Of a stretch of DNA of 64,000 nucleotides, positions 15,464 through 25,253 are shown piece by piece. Below the pieces are notes generated by a model. That model was not told the DNA's origin, did no database searches, and worked only from the letters and a program-made list of their open reading frames with translations. Source of the DNA: JBDNJM01 sp041687755 (GTDB lineage Bacteria; Planctomycetota; UBA1135; GCA-002686595); the NCBI GenBank assembly GCA_041687755.1, contig JBDNJM010000058.1, forward strand, positions 1-64,000, written 5' to 3'. The position numbers and the translations under genes are program-made. Every line of letters begins with the position of its first letter. The stretch's first letter is position 1.

Positions 15464-17677
15464 TCAGGCTTCGACCGTGCCCTCAGGGGCGTCGGCAACC
15501 CGCCGCCCCACGAGCATCACCAGGGCGACGACGGCGGCGGCGCCTGCAGCCAGACCCCAGCCCGCGTGCCAGCCGAGGTAGGTCGCGGGCAGGTAACCTG
15601 CCAGGATCGCGATCGCCATCACGCACAGGGCATAGGGCGCCTGGGTCCGCACGTGGTCGATGTGATCGGAGGCACACGAGATAGACGACAGCACGGTCGT
15701 GTCGGAGATCGGTGAGCAGTGGTCGCCGAAGATCGCGCCCTCGAGCACCGCGCCGATCGAGATGATCATCAGCGCCATCCCGCCCAGGCTGGGAACGCCC
15801 TCGCCGAGCTGAAAGGCGAGCCCGACGACGAGCGGCAGCAGGATGCTCATCGTGCTCCAGGAGGAGCCGGTCGAGAACGCGATGAAGCCCGCGAGCACCA
15901 GCAGCGCCACGGGCAGCAGCTGCGGCGCCAACTCGCCCTGGAGCGCCTGGGTCAGGAAGTTCGCGGTGCCGAGGTCGCCGCAGACGTCGCCGATCATCCA
16001 GGCGAGGTACAGGATCCCGAACGCGACGCTCATCGAGCGCAGGATCGTCCATGAGGCGCGCAGGACCTCACCAAACGACAGGCCTGCGGACAGCGTACCG
16101 ATGGCGCCCAGGATGAAGCCGGCGGCCGAGCCGATCATCAGGGGCCAGTAGCCGCTCCCGACGTCGAGCACCTGGGTCAGGCCCTGCAGCGTGAGCAGCT
16201 CCGAGCCGGCCATTGCGAAGGCGCCGCCGCCGCGGGCGATCTCAAACAGGGTCACAAAGACGAACGCGAGCAGCGGCACGATCGCTCGCCAGGCGGCGGG
16301 CTTCACGCCGTCGGCCATGTCCAGCGTGGTTGCGCGGTCGGAGACCATGGGCGATCCGCCGGGACGCACGACCTGGCCCGTCTTGCGAGCGCGCTCCTCG
16401 GCGCGCAGCATCGGTCCGAAGTCTCGTCCGGTGATGGCGATCATTGCGACCATCAGCAGCGTGAGCAGGCAGTAGTAGCGGTAGGGGAGCGTGTCCAAGA
16501 AGACCTCGTAGCCCTGCGAGCTCAGCATGCCAGCGGCCGGCAGCTGCGCCGAGAATGTCGAGACCTCAAAGGCAATCCAGGTCGAGAACACGGACAAGCC
16601 TGCGACCGGCGCCGCCGTGGAATCGACGAGGTAGGCGAGCTTCTCCCGCGCAATCCGGAACTTGTCGGTCAGCGGACGCATGGTCGAACCGACCAGGACC
16701 GTGTTGGCGTAGTCGTCGAAGAACACGGCCAGGCCCATGCCGTAGGTGACAGTTTGCGTGCTGCGCGGACCCCGGGCGAGCCCGCGCATGCGGTCCATCA
16801 GGCCGCGGATCCCGCCGTTGCGCGTGAGGTTGCCGACCATGGCGAGCATCAGCACGGCGAACGCGATCACCTGCACGGAGTCCGCTTCCGTGAAGCGGTT
16901 CCAGAAGTACTTGGTGAGCACGTCGGCCGCCCCGCCGGAGACGGCGGCGCTCGAGGACGCGCCGCTGCGCAGCTGCACGAGGATGCTGCCGGCCGTCACG
17001 CCCAGCAGGAGCGAGATCATCGGCTTGCGGGTGGCGATCGCCAGGGCAATGGCGAACAGCGGCGGCAGCAGCGAGGAGCGGTCGGGCGGCGTCCAGGGCT
17101 GCTGAATCGCGGCCGTGATCATGCCGCCCTCGGACGGCAGCTCTGCCGAGAGCAGCAGCTCCGGCCCGGAGCCCTCGGGCCCTCCAGAAACGCGCTCCAG
17201 GCGCAGGGCGAGCCCGCCGCCGACGGGTTCCTCGACCCCGTTTACTGTGAGCGACCCGGAGCCCTTCTCAAGCGCCTCGGCCGAGCTGCGCAGGCCCTGG
17301 GCGATCGAGCGCCGCACGAGCGCCAGAAGTTCGGGGGTGGCGGGTTCAGCGCCCGTCTCGAAATCGACCGGACCGAGGTCCAGCTCGAGCACCTCGGCGC
17401 TCGGGCGACGAACTGCCGGAGACCCGAGGATCAGGAATCCCAGCGTGCTGCTGCCTGTGGAGTCCGCGGTCTCCTCGCCCTGCCGGAGAGCAGCGTCTTC
17501 ACCCTGCGGGAGAACAGCAGCTTTCCCCTGCGGGAGCCCGGCACCCTCCACCTGCAGCAGCCCCGGCACGGCTAGGCCCGCCAGCTCAGCTTCCCGCTGG
17601 GGGTCGTCCCGACCCGCCAGAACCAGCGCGAGCACGACGAAGACGGACACGATGGTTAGGGCTAGGGCACGGCTCAT
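15464..17677 (-). CDS. nhaC: NhaC-family Na+/H+ antiporter with a long N-terminal extracytoplasmic extension
   Basis: A 737-residue inner-membrane antiporter. The C-terminal 520 residues are a NhaC-type permease with many helices, including LPPLFAIALAIATRKPMISL, AVFFDDYANTVLVGSTMRPL, VDSTAAPVAGLSVFSTWIAF, IAFSTGSSWSTMSILLPL and FGDHCSPISDTTVLSS. These contain the family's DDYAN, DSTAAPVA and HCSPISDT motifs. The first 210 residues form a signal-anchor helix (ALALTIVSVFVVLALVLAG), a low-complexity stretch with LPQG repeats and a folded-looking domain, probably periplasmic. ATG at 17677 is chosen because the longer open frame crosses the divergent gene start. The name follows the family; ion specificity is not tested by sequence. 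Confidence 0.88.
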   Translation of the reverse strand: MSRALALTIVSVFVVLALVLAGRDDPQREAELAGLAVPGLLQVEGAGLPQGKAAVLPQGEDAALRQGEETADSTGSSTLGFLILGSPAVRRPSAEVLELDLGPVDFETGAEPATPELLALVRRSIAQGLRSSAEALEKGSGSLTVNGVEEPVGGGLALRLERVSGGPEGSGPELLLSAELPSEGGMITAAIQQPWTPPDRSSLLPPLFAIALAIATRKPMISLLLGVTAGSILVQLRSGASSSAAVSGGAADVLTKYFWNRFTEADSVQVIAFAVLMLAMVGNLTRNGGIRGLMDRMRGLARGPRSTQTVTYGMGLAVFFDDYANTVLVGSTMRPLTDKFRIAREKLAYLVDSTAAPVAGLSVFSTWIAFEVSTFSAQLPAAGMLSSQGYEVFLDTLPYRYYCLLTLLMVAMIAITGRDFGPMLRAEERARKTGQVVRPGGSPMVSDRATTLDMADGVKPAAWRAIVPLLAFVFVTLFEIARGGGAFAMAGSELLTLQGLTQVLDVGSGYWPLMIGSAAGFILGAIGTLSAGLSFGEVLRASWTILRSMSVAFGILYLAWMIGDVCGDLGTANFLTQALQGELAPQLLPVALLVLAGFIAFSTGSSWSTMSILLPLVVGLAFQLGEGVPSLGGMALMIISIGAVLEGAIFGDHCSPISDTTVLSSISCASDHIDHVRTQAPYALCVMAIAILAGYLPATYLGWHAGWGLAAGAAAVVALVMLVGRRVADAPEGTVEA

Positions 17678-17789
17678 GGTCCGAACTCTAATGCCCTGGG
17701 TCGGGTGGAGCCAGGTGGGGGACGATCCAGGGGCCTGACAGCCAGGATCGGTTAGCGGGCGGGGGGCCGACAGGGGTATCTTCGGACCC

Positions 17790-18389
17790 ATGAGGATTCT
17801 GCCGATCGCCGATCCGAGCGCCCTGGCCGTGGCGACTCCAGCACCCGGTTGGGAAGGCCTGCAGCCCGTCCTGTGGTTGCTCGCCCTGGCTGGTCTCGGC
17901 TTCGCGCTGTACCTGTGGTGGCGCACCGTGCGGGTCCAGCAGGCCGCGCTCGAACTGGCCCAGCGCCAGGCGGAGATCATCGGAGAGCTCCGCGACCTAA
18001 TGCGCGCCCTCGCCTCCGAGCGCGCGGACATCGACCTCAAGCGCATTGAGCACGTCTTGATCGACGTTCGCGACGGGCAAGCCAGGGCGGAGGACGCCCT
18101 GCTGCGGGCGATCCAGCGGCCGCGCGAGGAGCCGCGCAGCGCACCGGCGGATCGACCTCCCGGCCCGGACGACGTGCTGGAGCGGATCGTGGATCGGGCG
18201 CTGGCCCTAGGCTACGACCGGGTGCAGGTCGTTTCGAATCGGGACGAGCTGGGCGATCTCGGCGAGGGACGCCACGAGATTGCGCTCGAGGCCCGGCGAA
18301 CCGGCGTGCTGTTCAAGGGCAAGGCGGTGACTCAAGACGGCCGCGTGGCCGACCTCGATCTCCAGCCGCCCTACGCCATGTTCCCGTGA
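17790..18389 (+). CDS. Membrane-anchored coiled-coil protein of unknown function
   Basis: A 199-residue protein with one N-terminal transmembrane helix (VLWLLALAGLGFALYLWW, about residues 30-47), then a predicted coiled coil (VQQAALELAQRQAEIIGELR onward to about residue 100). A Pro-rich hinge leads to a small C-terminal domain (about 125-199) with alternating strands and acidic residues. I do not recognise a family. ATG at 17790 is preceded by TATCTT about 8 nt upstream. It is divergent from nhaC and followed, after 263 bp, by asnS. Confidence 0.65.
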   Translation: MRILPIADPSALAVATPAPGWEGLQPVLWLLALAGLGFALYLWWRTVRVQQAALELAQRQAEIIGELRDLMRALASERADIDLKRIEHVLIDVRDGQARAEDALLRAIQRPREEPRSAPADRPPGPDDVLERIVDRALALGYDRVQVVSNRDELGDLGEGRHEIALEARRTGVLFKGKAVTQDGRVADLDLQPPYAMFP

Positions 18390-18652
18390 GGGGCTCGGGG
18401 CGCTCGCGTACCGCGAGTGCCCGCTGCTGGCCGCAGGACCCATGCAAGTGAGCGGCCCGCGCACGCAGCTCCCGTGCCTGCCCAGCCCGGGGGCCGGAGA
18501 TCCTGCGGTCCGCTGCGCCTCCAAACTTCCGCGCGCATTGCCCGCGCCCCCCGAAAGGCCTGGGCGCGGGGTCGTGTAGGCTCTCCATCCGTCCATCCCC
18601 CAATTCCCCCCAGGACTTTTCACCCGTGATGGAAAGCGTCCATCACCGATCC

Positions 18653-19954
18653 ATGAGCATCGCCACAGTCACCGTCCAGCACCTCGACAAACACGTCGGA
18701 ACGACCGTTCGTCTGCAGGGTTGGATTTACAACAAGCGCTCCAAGGGCAAGCTGCACTTCGTCCAGCTGCGCGACGGTTCCGGCATCTGTCAGTGCGTGG
18801 CGCACGCCAATGGAGTCTCCGAGGAGTTGTTCGAGGCGCTCTCAAACGCCGGCCAAGAGTCGAGCCTCGAGCTGATCGGCGAGGTCAAGGCCGACGATCG
18901 CGCGCCCGGCGGCTTCGAGCTCTCGGTCACAGGCGGCCGGATCCTACAGTCCGTCGAGGGCTACCCGATCACTCCTAAGGAGCACGGCGCCGACTTCCTG
19001 CTTTCGAAACGTCACCTGTGGCTGCGCTCCAAGCGCCAGTGGGCCATCATTCGCGTGCGCGACGCCATCATCACGGCCCTGCGCGGGTTCTTCGACGAGC
19101 GCGACTTCACGCTCGTCGACTCGCCGATGTTCACGCCGAACGCCTGCGAGGGCACCTCGACCCTGTTCGAGGTTCCGTACTTCGACCGCACCGCCTACCT
19201 GACCCAATCGGGCCAGCTGTACGCCGAGGCTTCGGCCATGGCGCACGGCAAGGTCTACACCTTCGGCCCGACGTTCCGCGCCGAGAAGTCCAAGACGCGG
19301 CGGCACCTGACCGAGTTCTGGATGCTAGAGCCGGAGGTCGCGTTCTACGACATGAACGACGCGATCCAGCTGGCCGAGGATCTGCTCCGGCACGTCGTGC
19401 GCGAAGTGCTTCGGCGGCGGCGCGCGGAGCTCGAGATCCTCGAGCGGGACCTCTCCAAGCTGGAGGCGATCGATGGTCCCTTCCCGCGCATGACGTACGA
19501 CGAGGCGGCCAAGATCCTGCTCGAGCATGAAGGCTCCGAATTCGTGATGGGTGAGGACCTCGGGGCCCGCGACGAGACGATCCTTTCGGAGCTGCACGAG
19601 CGCCCAGTGTTCATCACGCACTGGCCGGCGGAGATCAAGGCGTTCTACATGAAGCGCGACGACTCAGCCGAGCCCAAGGCCTTGGGCTTCGACATGATCG
19701 GCACCGAGGGCTCCGGCGAACTGATCGGCGGCAGCCAGCGCGAGGACGACCTCGACCTGCTGCTCGAGCGGATCCAGCAGCACGACTTGCCGAAGGAGTT
19801 TTTCGACTGGTACCTCGACCTGCGCCGCTACGGGAGCGTGCCGCACGCCGGCTTCGGGCTCGGGCTCGAGCGCTGCGTCGGCTGGATCGCTGGAATTGAG
19901 CACGTGCGCGAGACGATTCCGTACCCCCGCATGATGACGCGCATCGAACCCTAG
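18653..19954 (+). CDS. asnS: Asparagine--tRNA ligase
   Basis: A class II aminoacyl-tRNA synthetase (433 residues) that charges tRNA-Asn with asparagine. An N-terminal OB-fold anticodon-binding domain (TTVRLQGWIYNKRSKGKLHF, about 15-35 onward) is followed by the catalytic core. Motif 2 is around FGPTFRAEKSKTRRHLTEFW, and motif 3 is GFGLGLERCVGWIAG. ATG at 18653 (MSIATVTV) fits the family start; the GTG at 18626 and ATG at 18629 would add nine or eight residues. Direct AsnRS charging means this organism need not rely on GatCAB for Asn-tRNA. It is probably monocistronic. Confidence 0.96.
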   Translation: MSIATVTVQHLDKHVGTTVRLQGWIYNKRSKGKLHFVQLRDGSGICQCVAHANGVSEELFEALSNAGQESSLELIGEVKADDRAPGGFELSVTGGRILQSVEGYPITPKEHGADFLLSKRHLWLRSKRQWAIIRVRDAIITALRGFFDERDFTLVDSPMFTPNACEGTSTLFEVPYFDRTAYLTQSGQLYAEASAMAHGKVYTFGPTFRAEKSKTRRHLTEFWMLEPEVAFYDMNDAIQLAEDLLRHVVREVLRRRRAELEILERDLSKLEAIDGPFPRMTYDEAAKILLEHEGSEFVMGEDLGARDETILSELHERPVFITHWPAEIKAFYMKRDDSAEPKALGFDMIGTEGSGELIGGSQREDDLDLLLERIQQHDLPKEFFDWYLDLRRYGSVPHAGFGLGLERCVGWIAGIEHVRETIPYPRMMTRIEP

Positions 19955-20031
19955 GGGCGTCCGACACCCGCGGGCCTTTCGGTGCCGCAGAGCGGATCTC
20001 GCCGGGATTCGACTCGATGCCTCATGGGGCT

Positions 20032-20045
20032 CGAGGCTAGCCTCG
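20032..20045. promoter_or_regulatory. Perfect 14-bp palindrome just before a start codon
   Basis: CGAGGCTAGCCTCG, a perfect palindrome ending 6 bp before the ATG at 20052. It may be an operator overlapping the promoter or initiation region of the peptidase-like gene. Confidence 0.45.
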
Positions 20046-20051
20046 CACTCC

Positions 20052-23000
20052 ATGACGCATTGCCGTTCGACTGCCCTGCTGCCGGCCCTGCTCCTTCTGC
20101 TGAGCGAGCTCGTCTTGTCTCCCGCCCTGGCGGCCCAGGAGGCCGCGGGTCCGCCCGAGCAGGGCTACCTGCCGGCCCCAGCGGGGACATGGACAACCGC
20201 GGGAGGGTCCCCGTCGGGGACCCGGGCCACGGGCGGGCGTCTGGTGCTGGAGGGGCTCGCGCTCCAGGCCGAGCACGAGCTGGGCGGCGCGCTGCTGTCG
20301 GAGCCGCTGCTGTGGCAGGACCGCATGCTCACCGAGCACGCGGAAGGTCGGGATCGGGTGCTGTCGATTTGGGACCTGTCGACGGGGATGCCGCTCGGCA
20401 AGCCGCTGCGCCTGCGCGGGGAGGGGAGCCTGCGGCCGAGCCTGTGGGGAGCGCGGCTCGTGTTGCGCAGCGAGCCGGACCGGATCGAGGAGTACGTGAT
20501 GGTGGACGGTCGCTTTCGTCGGCGCTCGACGCGGACCGCCCAGCGCGAGGCGGGGAGGCCGCTGCTGCGGGGCCAGCAGGTGCTGCACGAGCGCGACGGG
20601 AAGCTGGAGCTGGCGCGCTTTGGAAGTCGACTACCCGAGTGGAGTGTGGAGCTCGATCTCGTTAGCGAACCCTGTTGGACGGACTCGGCGATCTACCTGT
20701 TGGAACGCGACGGGCGCTCGGCGCGGGCGATTGCTCTCGATCCGGCGACGGGGCGGCGCCTCGAGCCTGGGGACTCAGCCCTGCCGCTGGAGCTTGCAGA
20801 CCTGGGGCAGTTGCCGCCGATGGACCTGGAGCCCGGAATGCGATTGGGGCTAAGCCTCGGTCCCCAGGCCCTGTGGGTGGACCTCTCTGAGCTGCCGGAG
20901 CGCAGGGATCTGCCGCGCTTCTTGGGGTTGAGCCGCTGGACAGGCTACAGCGCAGCTGCGGACAGCGTTGTGCTGCATCCACTGTTGGGCGCCGAGGTCG
21001 CTGCACAGGCGGTGTTCGAACGCAGCTGGCTCCTGACCCTCACGCTGAATCCCGACCAGCAGGAGCGCCTCAACCTTCCAGGTCGTTCGCTTGCCAGAGC
21101 TGAGTTCGTGGACGACGGCTTTAGCTACACGCGTCTGGCCAGCGCTGGTGACGGTCTGGGGATGGCGGAGAGCGCTGGGCCCTGGGTCGTTTGCGGGACC
21201 CAAATGTTGGGCCCGGGGATGGCCTTCGACACGTCAACGGGAGACGTTTTGCGGCGCTTCGGTGGCGCGCCTGCGGCCGGCGCGCTCCCGACGTCGCGCG
21301 GGATCATGCGCTGGTTCGATGACGGGCGGGTCGAGCTTTGGCGACGTCCCCGAGCGGCAGAGCCCCTGGCCGATCTGAAGATGGAGGCCGGCCGCATTGA
21401 GCTCGCTTTGGATGCGAGCGGGCAGCGCATCGAAGGCTCGGCGAAGGTGGTGCTCGAGGGCCAAGACAACTGGTGGCTCGAAGTCGATAGCGGGGGTCAG
21501 GGACGGGCCGTGTCGCCAGCGGGACTGGGCTACCTTGCGAGCTCTGGCGGCTCCACGACGTTCGCCAGCGATTCGGGCCTCTTGCTGTTGGGTCTCGAAG
21601 CCCAGATTCGTGCTGAGCGAACCATGTGGGTCGCGCGCTTGTGCGAGTCGGCACGGGGCGCACACGACCTGGAGCTCATGGGGGAGGTTCTAGCCGAGGC
21701 GCTGGAGTCGGACGTCTCCGACAGCGCGGTTCGGCGCCTCGAAGAGGCGATGAGCGCCTACGAGGAGAACCCGCGGGCGCCTGCAACGGCCCGCATTGCG
21801 GAGGTCCGAGCGGGGCTCTTGGAGCTCGCGGGCATCGCGCCGGAACGCTGGGGGCGAGCCCTCGATGAGCTGCCGAAGGCGTGGCGCCGCGCGCTCGAAA
21901 TCGAACTGCTCGCTCGACTGCTCGCTGCCGACAAGCGTCATCCGGAGGGTCTGGCACTGCTAAAGCAGCGGCTGCCCAAGGGGCTCGGCCTAGGGCCGGG
22001 CGGCTTCGAGGAACAGCCGTTGGACTGGGTGAGCTTCTTGAGGCAAACACAGCGGATCCCGCTGGAGTTCATCGAGCTCCCTGAGCGCACGACCTCGAAC
22101 ACGACCGCGGACGAGCTGCGGCTGATGGAGGCGGTGCGGACGGCTCGCGGCGAGCCGCGGATTGCCCTGCGCTCTCCGAGTCTGCTGGTCATCACTTCGG
22201 TCGCGCGGCCCGCGGCCCTCGCGGAGGTCCTGGCCCTCGGGGAGCTGGTTGCCGAGTCGCTGGAGGAGATGTTCGGGGAGTTCCGCTCCGCGGAGCCTCA
22301 GGAGGAGCAGCTGGAGCCCCTCGAGCAGCTGGAGCCCCTCGAGCTGCGGGTGTTCGGCAGCCGCGAAGAATACTTGGCACGCAGCGCGAACCGCCTGGAC
22401 TCGCACGGCGGGACCCTCTCGTGGACCGCGGGTCACTACAGTCTGGGGGAAGCGATCTCGCGGTTGTATCTCCCCGACGGCGAGTTCGAGGCGGGCCTCG
22501 AGGAGGCAAAGGCGACGTTCGTTCACGAGCTGACGCACCACTGGATCGACCTGCGGTGCCCTGGACTGCCCCCCCGTGTGGGGCTCCAGATGGAGCCCGA
22601 AACGCCTGGTTTCTGGATCGTCGAGGGCTTTGCGTCGATGCTCGAGGAGTTCGAGTGGGACCTGGACGCGTGGAGCTACACCGCACGCTCCCCGCGCGCC
22701 GACGGCCTGGATCTGGTGGCGATGGCGGCCGCAGGAGACCTGCTGCCTTGGGCGGAACTTCTGCAGTGGAACTCCCTCGACGTGGGCGCCGGCGCCAATG
22801 AGGACCGGCGTCAGATTCCAATGCGTTGGAACTTCGATCAGGCGCGCGTGAGCAGCAGGACCGGTCGCTTCTACGCCCAGAGTGAGGCGTTGGCGAGCTA
22901 CCTGTTCCAGACGCCGTCGGGACGGAAGGCGCTGACCGAGACACTGCTGGGCTTCTACTCGGACTCTGCACGCGGGGCGGCGATCACCACGTTGCTCGAG

Positions 23001-23066
23001 CGGACGCCCGAGCAGTTGGGGGCCCAGGTGCGGGCCTACGCGCGGGCGGTCGTCCAGGTGGACTGA
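20052..23066 (+). CDS. Large secreted protein with C-terminal HExxH zinc-peptidase-like domain
   Basis: A 1004-residue exported protein. Residues 1-27 form a signal peptide (LLPALLLLLSELVLSPALAAQ). Residues about 40-540 look like beta-propeller or PQQ-like repeats, with many short strands and W/G turns. A helical linker follows at about 550-720. The C-terminal domain has HELTHHW at 825-831 (zinc ligands His825 and His829, catalytic Glu826) and GFWIVEGFASML with Glu858 as the probable third ligand, a gluzincin arrangement. A short EQLEPLEQLEPLE repeat lies near residue 755. I do not recognise a named family. It is likely periplasmic or outer-surface. A palindrome precedes the start. Confidence 0.82.
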   Translation: MTHCRSTALLPALLLLLSELVLSPALAAQEAAGPPEQGYLPAPAGTWTTAGGSPSGTRATGGRLVLEGLALQAEHELGGALLSEPLLWQDRMLTEHAEGRDRVLSIWDLSTGMPLGKPLRLRGEGSLRPSLWGARLVLRSEPDRIEEYVMVDGRFRRRSTRTAQREAGRPLLRGQQVLHERDGKLELARFGSRLPEWSVELDLVSEPCWTDSAIYLLERDGRSARAIALDPATGRRLEPGDSALPLELADLGQLPPMDLEPGMRLGLSLGPQALWVDLSELPERRDLPRFLGLSRWTGYSAAADSVVLHPLLGAEVAAQAVFERSWLLTLTLNPDQQERLNLPGRSLARAEFVDDGFSYTRLASAGDGLGMAESAGPWVVCGTQMLGPGMAFDTSTGDVLRRFGGAPAAGALPTSRGIMRWFDDGRVELWRRPRAAEPLADLKMEAGRIELALDASGQRIEGSAKVVLEGQDNWWLEVDSGGQGRAVSPAGLGYLASSGGSTTFASDSGLLLLGLEAQIRAERTMWVARLCESARGAHDLELMGEVLAEALESDVSDSAVRRLEEAMSAYEENPRAPATARIAEVRAGLLELAGIAPERWGRALDELPKAWRRALEIELLARLLAADKRHPEGLALLKQRLPKGLGLGPGGFEEQPLDWVSFLRQTQRIPLEFIELPERTTSNTTADELRLMEAVRTARGEPRIALRSPSLLVITSVARPAALAEVLALGELVAESLEEMFGEFRSAEPQEEQLEPLEQLEPLELRVFGSREEYLARSANRLDSHGGTLSWTAGHYSLGEAISRLYLPDGEFEAGLEEAKATFVHELTHHWIDLRCPGLPPRVGLQMEPETPGFWIVEGFASMLEEFEWDLDAWSYTARSPRADGLDLVAMAAAGDLLPWAELLQWNSLDVGAGANEDRRQIPMRWNFDQARVSSRTGRFYAQSEALASYLFQTPSGRKALTETLLGFYSDSARGAAITTLLERTPEQLGAQVRAYARAVVQVD

Positions 23067-23186
23067 AGGCGTGTGTGCGCCCGGCGGTGGGCACCTGCTT
23101 TGTTCTGCTCCCGCCCGCCCTTGGTCGGGGCAAGTGCGCGCCTTAGCGGCCTCCCAGGCAGCGTGCACGCATGCGCCCCGGTGTCT

Positions 23187-23957
23187 TCAGTCGGTCTGGA
23201 ATCCGCGCTCCAGACCGTCGACGATGGCTTCGCGCTGCGCGGCCGACAGATCAGTGAACGGCTCAAGGGGGAGACCTATATCTGTCCGGAGCGCATCGAC
23301 CGCGCGCCCGCGAATCCAGGCGGTCGTCGGGGAGTCGGTAAGGCGACCATCGCGCTCGGCGGACGGAGTCCCGATGCGGGCGAGGCGCAGGAGAAACGGG
23401 ATCCTCCCGCGGTCGCCGAGGGCCAAGGCGGCGAGCGCGCACTCGGTCGCGACCTCAAGGTCGGGGTGCGCGCTGTCCCCCTCGCTGAGCGCCCCGAGCG
23501 CCATCGCGAAGCTCGCTGCGTTCGGATGGTCGCCCAGGGTGCCGAGGTGAGCGGCGGCGACGCAGTCCGCGGCGTCGTCGGCGCGACCGGGGTGCGTCCG
23601 GCGGGCCGCTAGCTGCGCTAAGAGGTGGGCGGGGCCACGGGTGTCGCGGCTGCGCGCGAGGAGCAGCACCGCGCGCAGGGCGCGCTGGACGTCGGCCGGC
23701 TCGCGCGTGGCTGAACCGTCGGGCGGCAGCTCCAGGAGCTGGAGCGCGGCGGTCAGCGCGTCGAGGGACGCGGCATCGAGTTCGCGCTCCAGTCCGTCGT
23801 CGGGGAACTCCCGCTCGATCAGCAACTCAAACCGGGCGGGACTGCTGGTGTCCCAGTCGGGGGGCAGGAGCGCGCCTCCAGCACTGGCGCCGGCTTCGGA
23901 GCGGGCGCAGCCGAGGACGAGGAGCACGAGCGAGACGGCGAGGAATCGGGAACCCAT
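23187..23957 (-). CDS. Lipoprotein with helical (HEAT-like) repeats
   Basis: A 256-residue predicted lipoprotein. MGSRFLAVSLVLLVLGCARS ends in the lipobox LVLGC, so the ATG at 23957 is the start rather than the upstream frame start. The mature part is almost entirely helical and Ala/Leu/Arg-rich, with repeated blocks such as LRAVLLLARSRDTRGPAHLL and ALAALALGDRGRIPFLLRLA that look like HEAT or armadillo repeats. The function is unknown. It converges on the peptidase-like gene. Confidence 0.7.
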   Translation of the reverse strand: MGSRFLAVSLVLLVLGCARSEAGASAGGALLPPDWDTSSPARFELLIEREFPDDGLERELDAASLDALTAALQLLELPPDGSATREPADVQRALRAVLLLARSRDTRGPAHLLAQLAARRTHPGRADDAADCVAAAHLGTLGDHPNAASFAMALGALSEGDSAHPDLEVATECALAALALGDRGRIPFLLRLARIGTPSAERDGRLTDSPTTAWIRGRAVDALRTDIGLPLEPFTDLSAAQREAIVDGLERGFQTD

Positions 23958-24062
23958 GGGTTCAGAGCGTAACCGTTCGGGGGCGGCCCGGTCCTTCTGC
24001 ATGCCGGGCGGCGCGTGCCGTGCCGGCCTTCACGACCCTCCACCCCTGACCCATGGATCCCC

Positions 24063-25241
24063 ATGCGCACCCTGCGCCCCCTCTCTGAAGCCCGCCCGCG
24101 ATCGCTCCGACTTTGCACTCCGGTCCCCCTAGTTCTCGTCGCGCTCAGCGGTCTGGCGGCGGCCCAGGGAGGGCCGGAAACCTACTTCGTCTCGACCTCT
24201 TCCGATGCGGGCGTGCTCGCATCCGGCCTGCCGTTCCTGGAGGACGGGGACCTGGTCTCGGCGCGGACGGACAGCTTTCCGCGCCCGCTGATGCAGTCCG
24301 CCCATTGGCGCGCAGTGGGGGACCTCGTGCCCTCCGAGATCGACGCCCTCGCCCTCGAACCAGGCGCCGGGAGCTTCTCCGAACGGCTGCGCTTCTCGAC
24401 GCTGTCCGACGTGGGCGGCTTCCGCGACGGTGACGTGCTCGGGCTGGCGCCGGGCGGCGGCTGGCGGGTAGTGACGTCCGAAGACGTGTTGGCCTCGGCG
24501 CTCAACACCGCCAATGCTTTGGACCTCGACGGCTTTACCTACGACGACGCGGGCGCCCTGGTGTTCTCGCTGCAGTCGAACATCGACAGCGGGGTGTTCG
24601 GGGCCGTGAGCAACGGGGACGTGCTGCGATTCGACGGCGCGCAGACCGAGCGTCTCTACACGGAGTCGGATATCGACGCCGCCCTCAGCACGGCCCTTGG
24701 CAACAGCGCGAGCGCGAGCGACGTCCATGGCCTCGACTGGCTCGCCTCCGAGTTGCGCGTCGTCGTCCAATCGCCCAGCGAAGCTGACGGCGGTCTGCTG
24801 CGGGTCGGTGCGTCACCCGCCCTGGTCGTTGGCGACACCGACCTGGGTCTCGGTGGTGCGGAGCTGGATGCGATTGCCAGCGCACCGGACGATGCCCCGC
24901 GGGTCGAGATGTGGTTCGAGCCGGGCGCGACATCCGGCTCCGGCACCGGCGTGGTCCAAGGCCCTGCCGGGGGCCTCGTTGCGATCGTGCCAACGGCCGG
25001 CGTCGGGTTCGAGCCGGCGCTGTACATGCCGGGATTCGGAGCGTTCTACCTGGACCCCTTCGATCCCAGCCTGCTGAGCTTCCCGCTGGCTGTCCTCGAC
25101 GGCACGGGACGCTGGTCCGCCTCGGTGCAGCTCCCGCTAGCGGCCGCGGGTCCCGGCTGGGACGGCCTGCCAGGATTCAGCTTCCAGGCGCTCCAACTCG
25201 GCGTGCTGGACCTCTCGGCTCCCCTGCGGATCGACTTCTGA
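24063..25241 (+). CDS. Secreted protein of unknown function
   Basis: A 392-residue exported protein starting at ATG 24063, with a signal peptide (LCTPVPLVLVALSGLAAAQ). The body is beta-rich and acidic, made of repeated units of the type DGDVLGLAPGGGWRVVT, NGDVLRFDGAQT and DGGLLRVG, followed by an Ala/Gly-rich C-terminal strand domain ending in LSAPLRIDF. Similar architectures occur among planctomycete exported proteins, but I cannot assign a role. It is followed by copy A of the dispersed element. Confidence 0.68.
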   Translation: MRTLRPLSEARPRSLRLCTPVPLVLVALSGLAAAQGGPETYFVSTSSDAGVLASGLPFLEDGDLVSARTDSFPRPLMQSAHWRAVGDLVPSEIDALALEPGAGSFSERLRFSTLSDVGGFRDGDVLGLAPGGGWRVVTSEDVLASALNTANALDLDGFTYDDAGALVFSLQSNIDSGVFGAVSNGDVLRFDGAQTERLYTESDIDAALSTALGNSASASDVHGLDWLASELRVVVQSPSEADGGLLRVGASPALVVGDTDLGLGGAELDAIASAPDDAPRVEMWFEPGATSGSGTGVVQGPAGGLVAIVPTAGVGFEPALYMPGFGAFYLDPFDPSLLSFPLAVLDGTGRWSASVQLPLAAAGPGWDGLPGFSFQALQLGVLDLSAPLRIDF

Positions 25242-25253
25242 GAGGCTTGAAGA

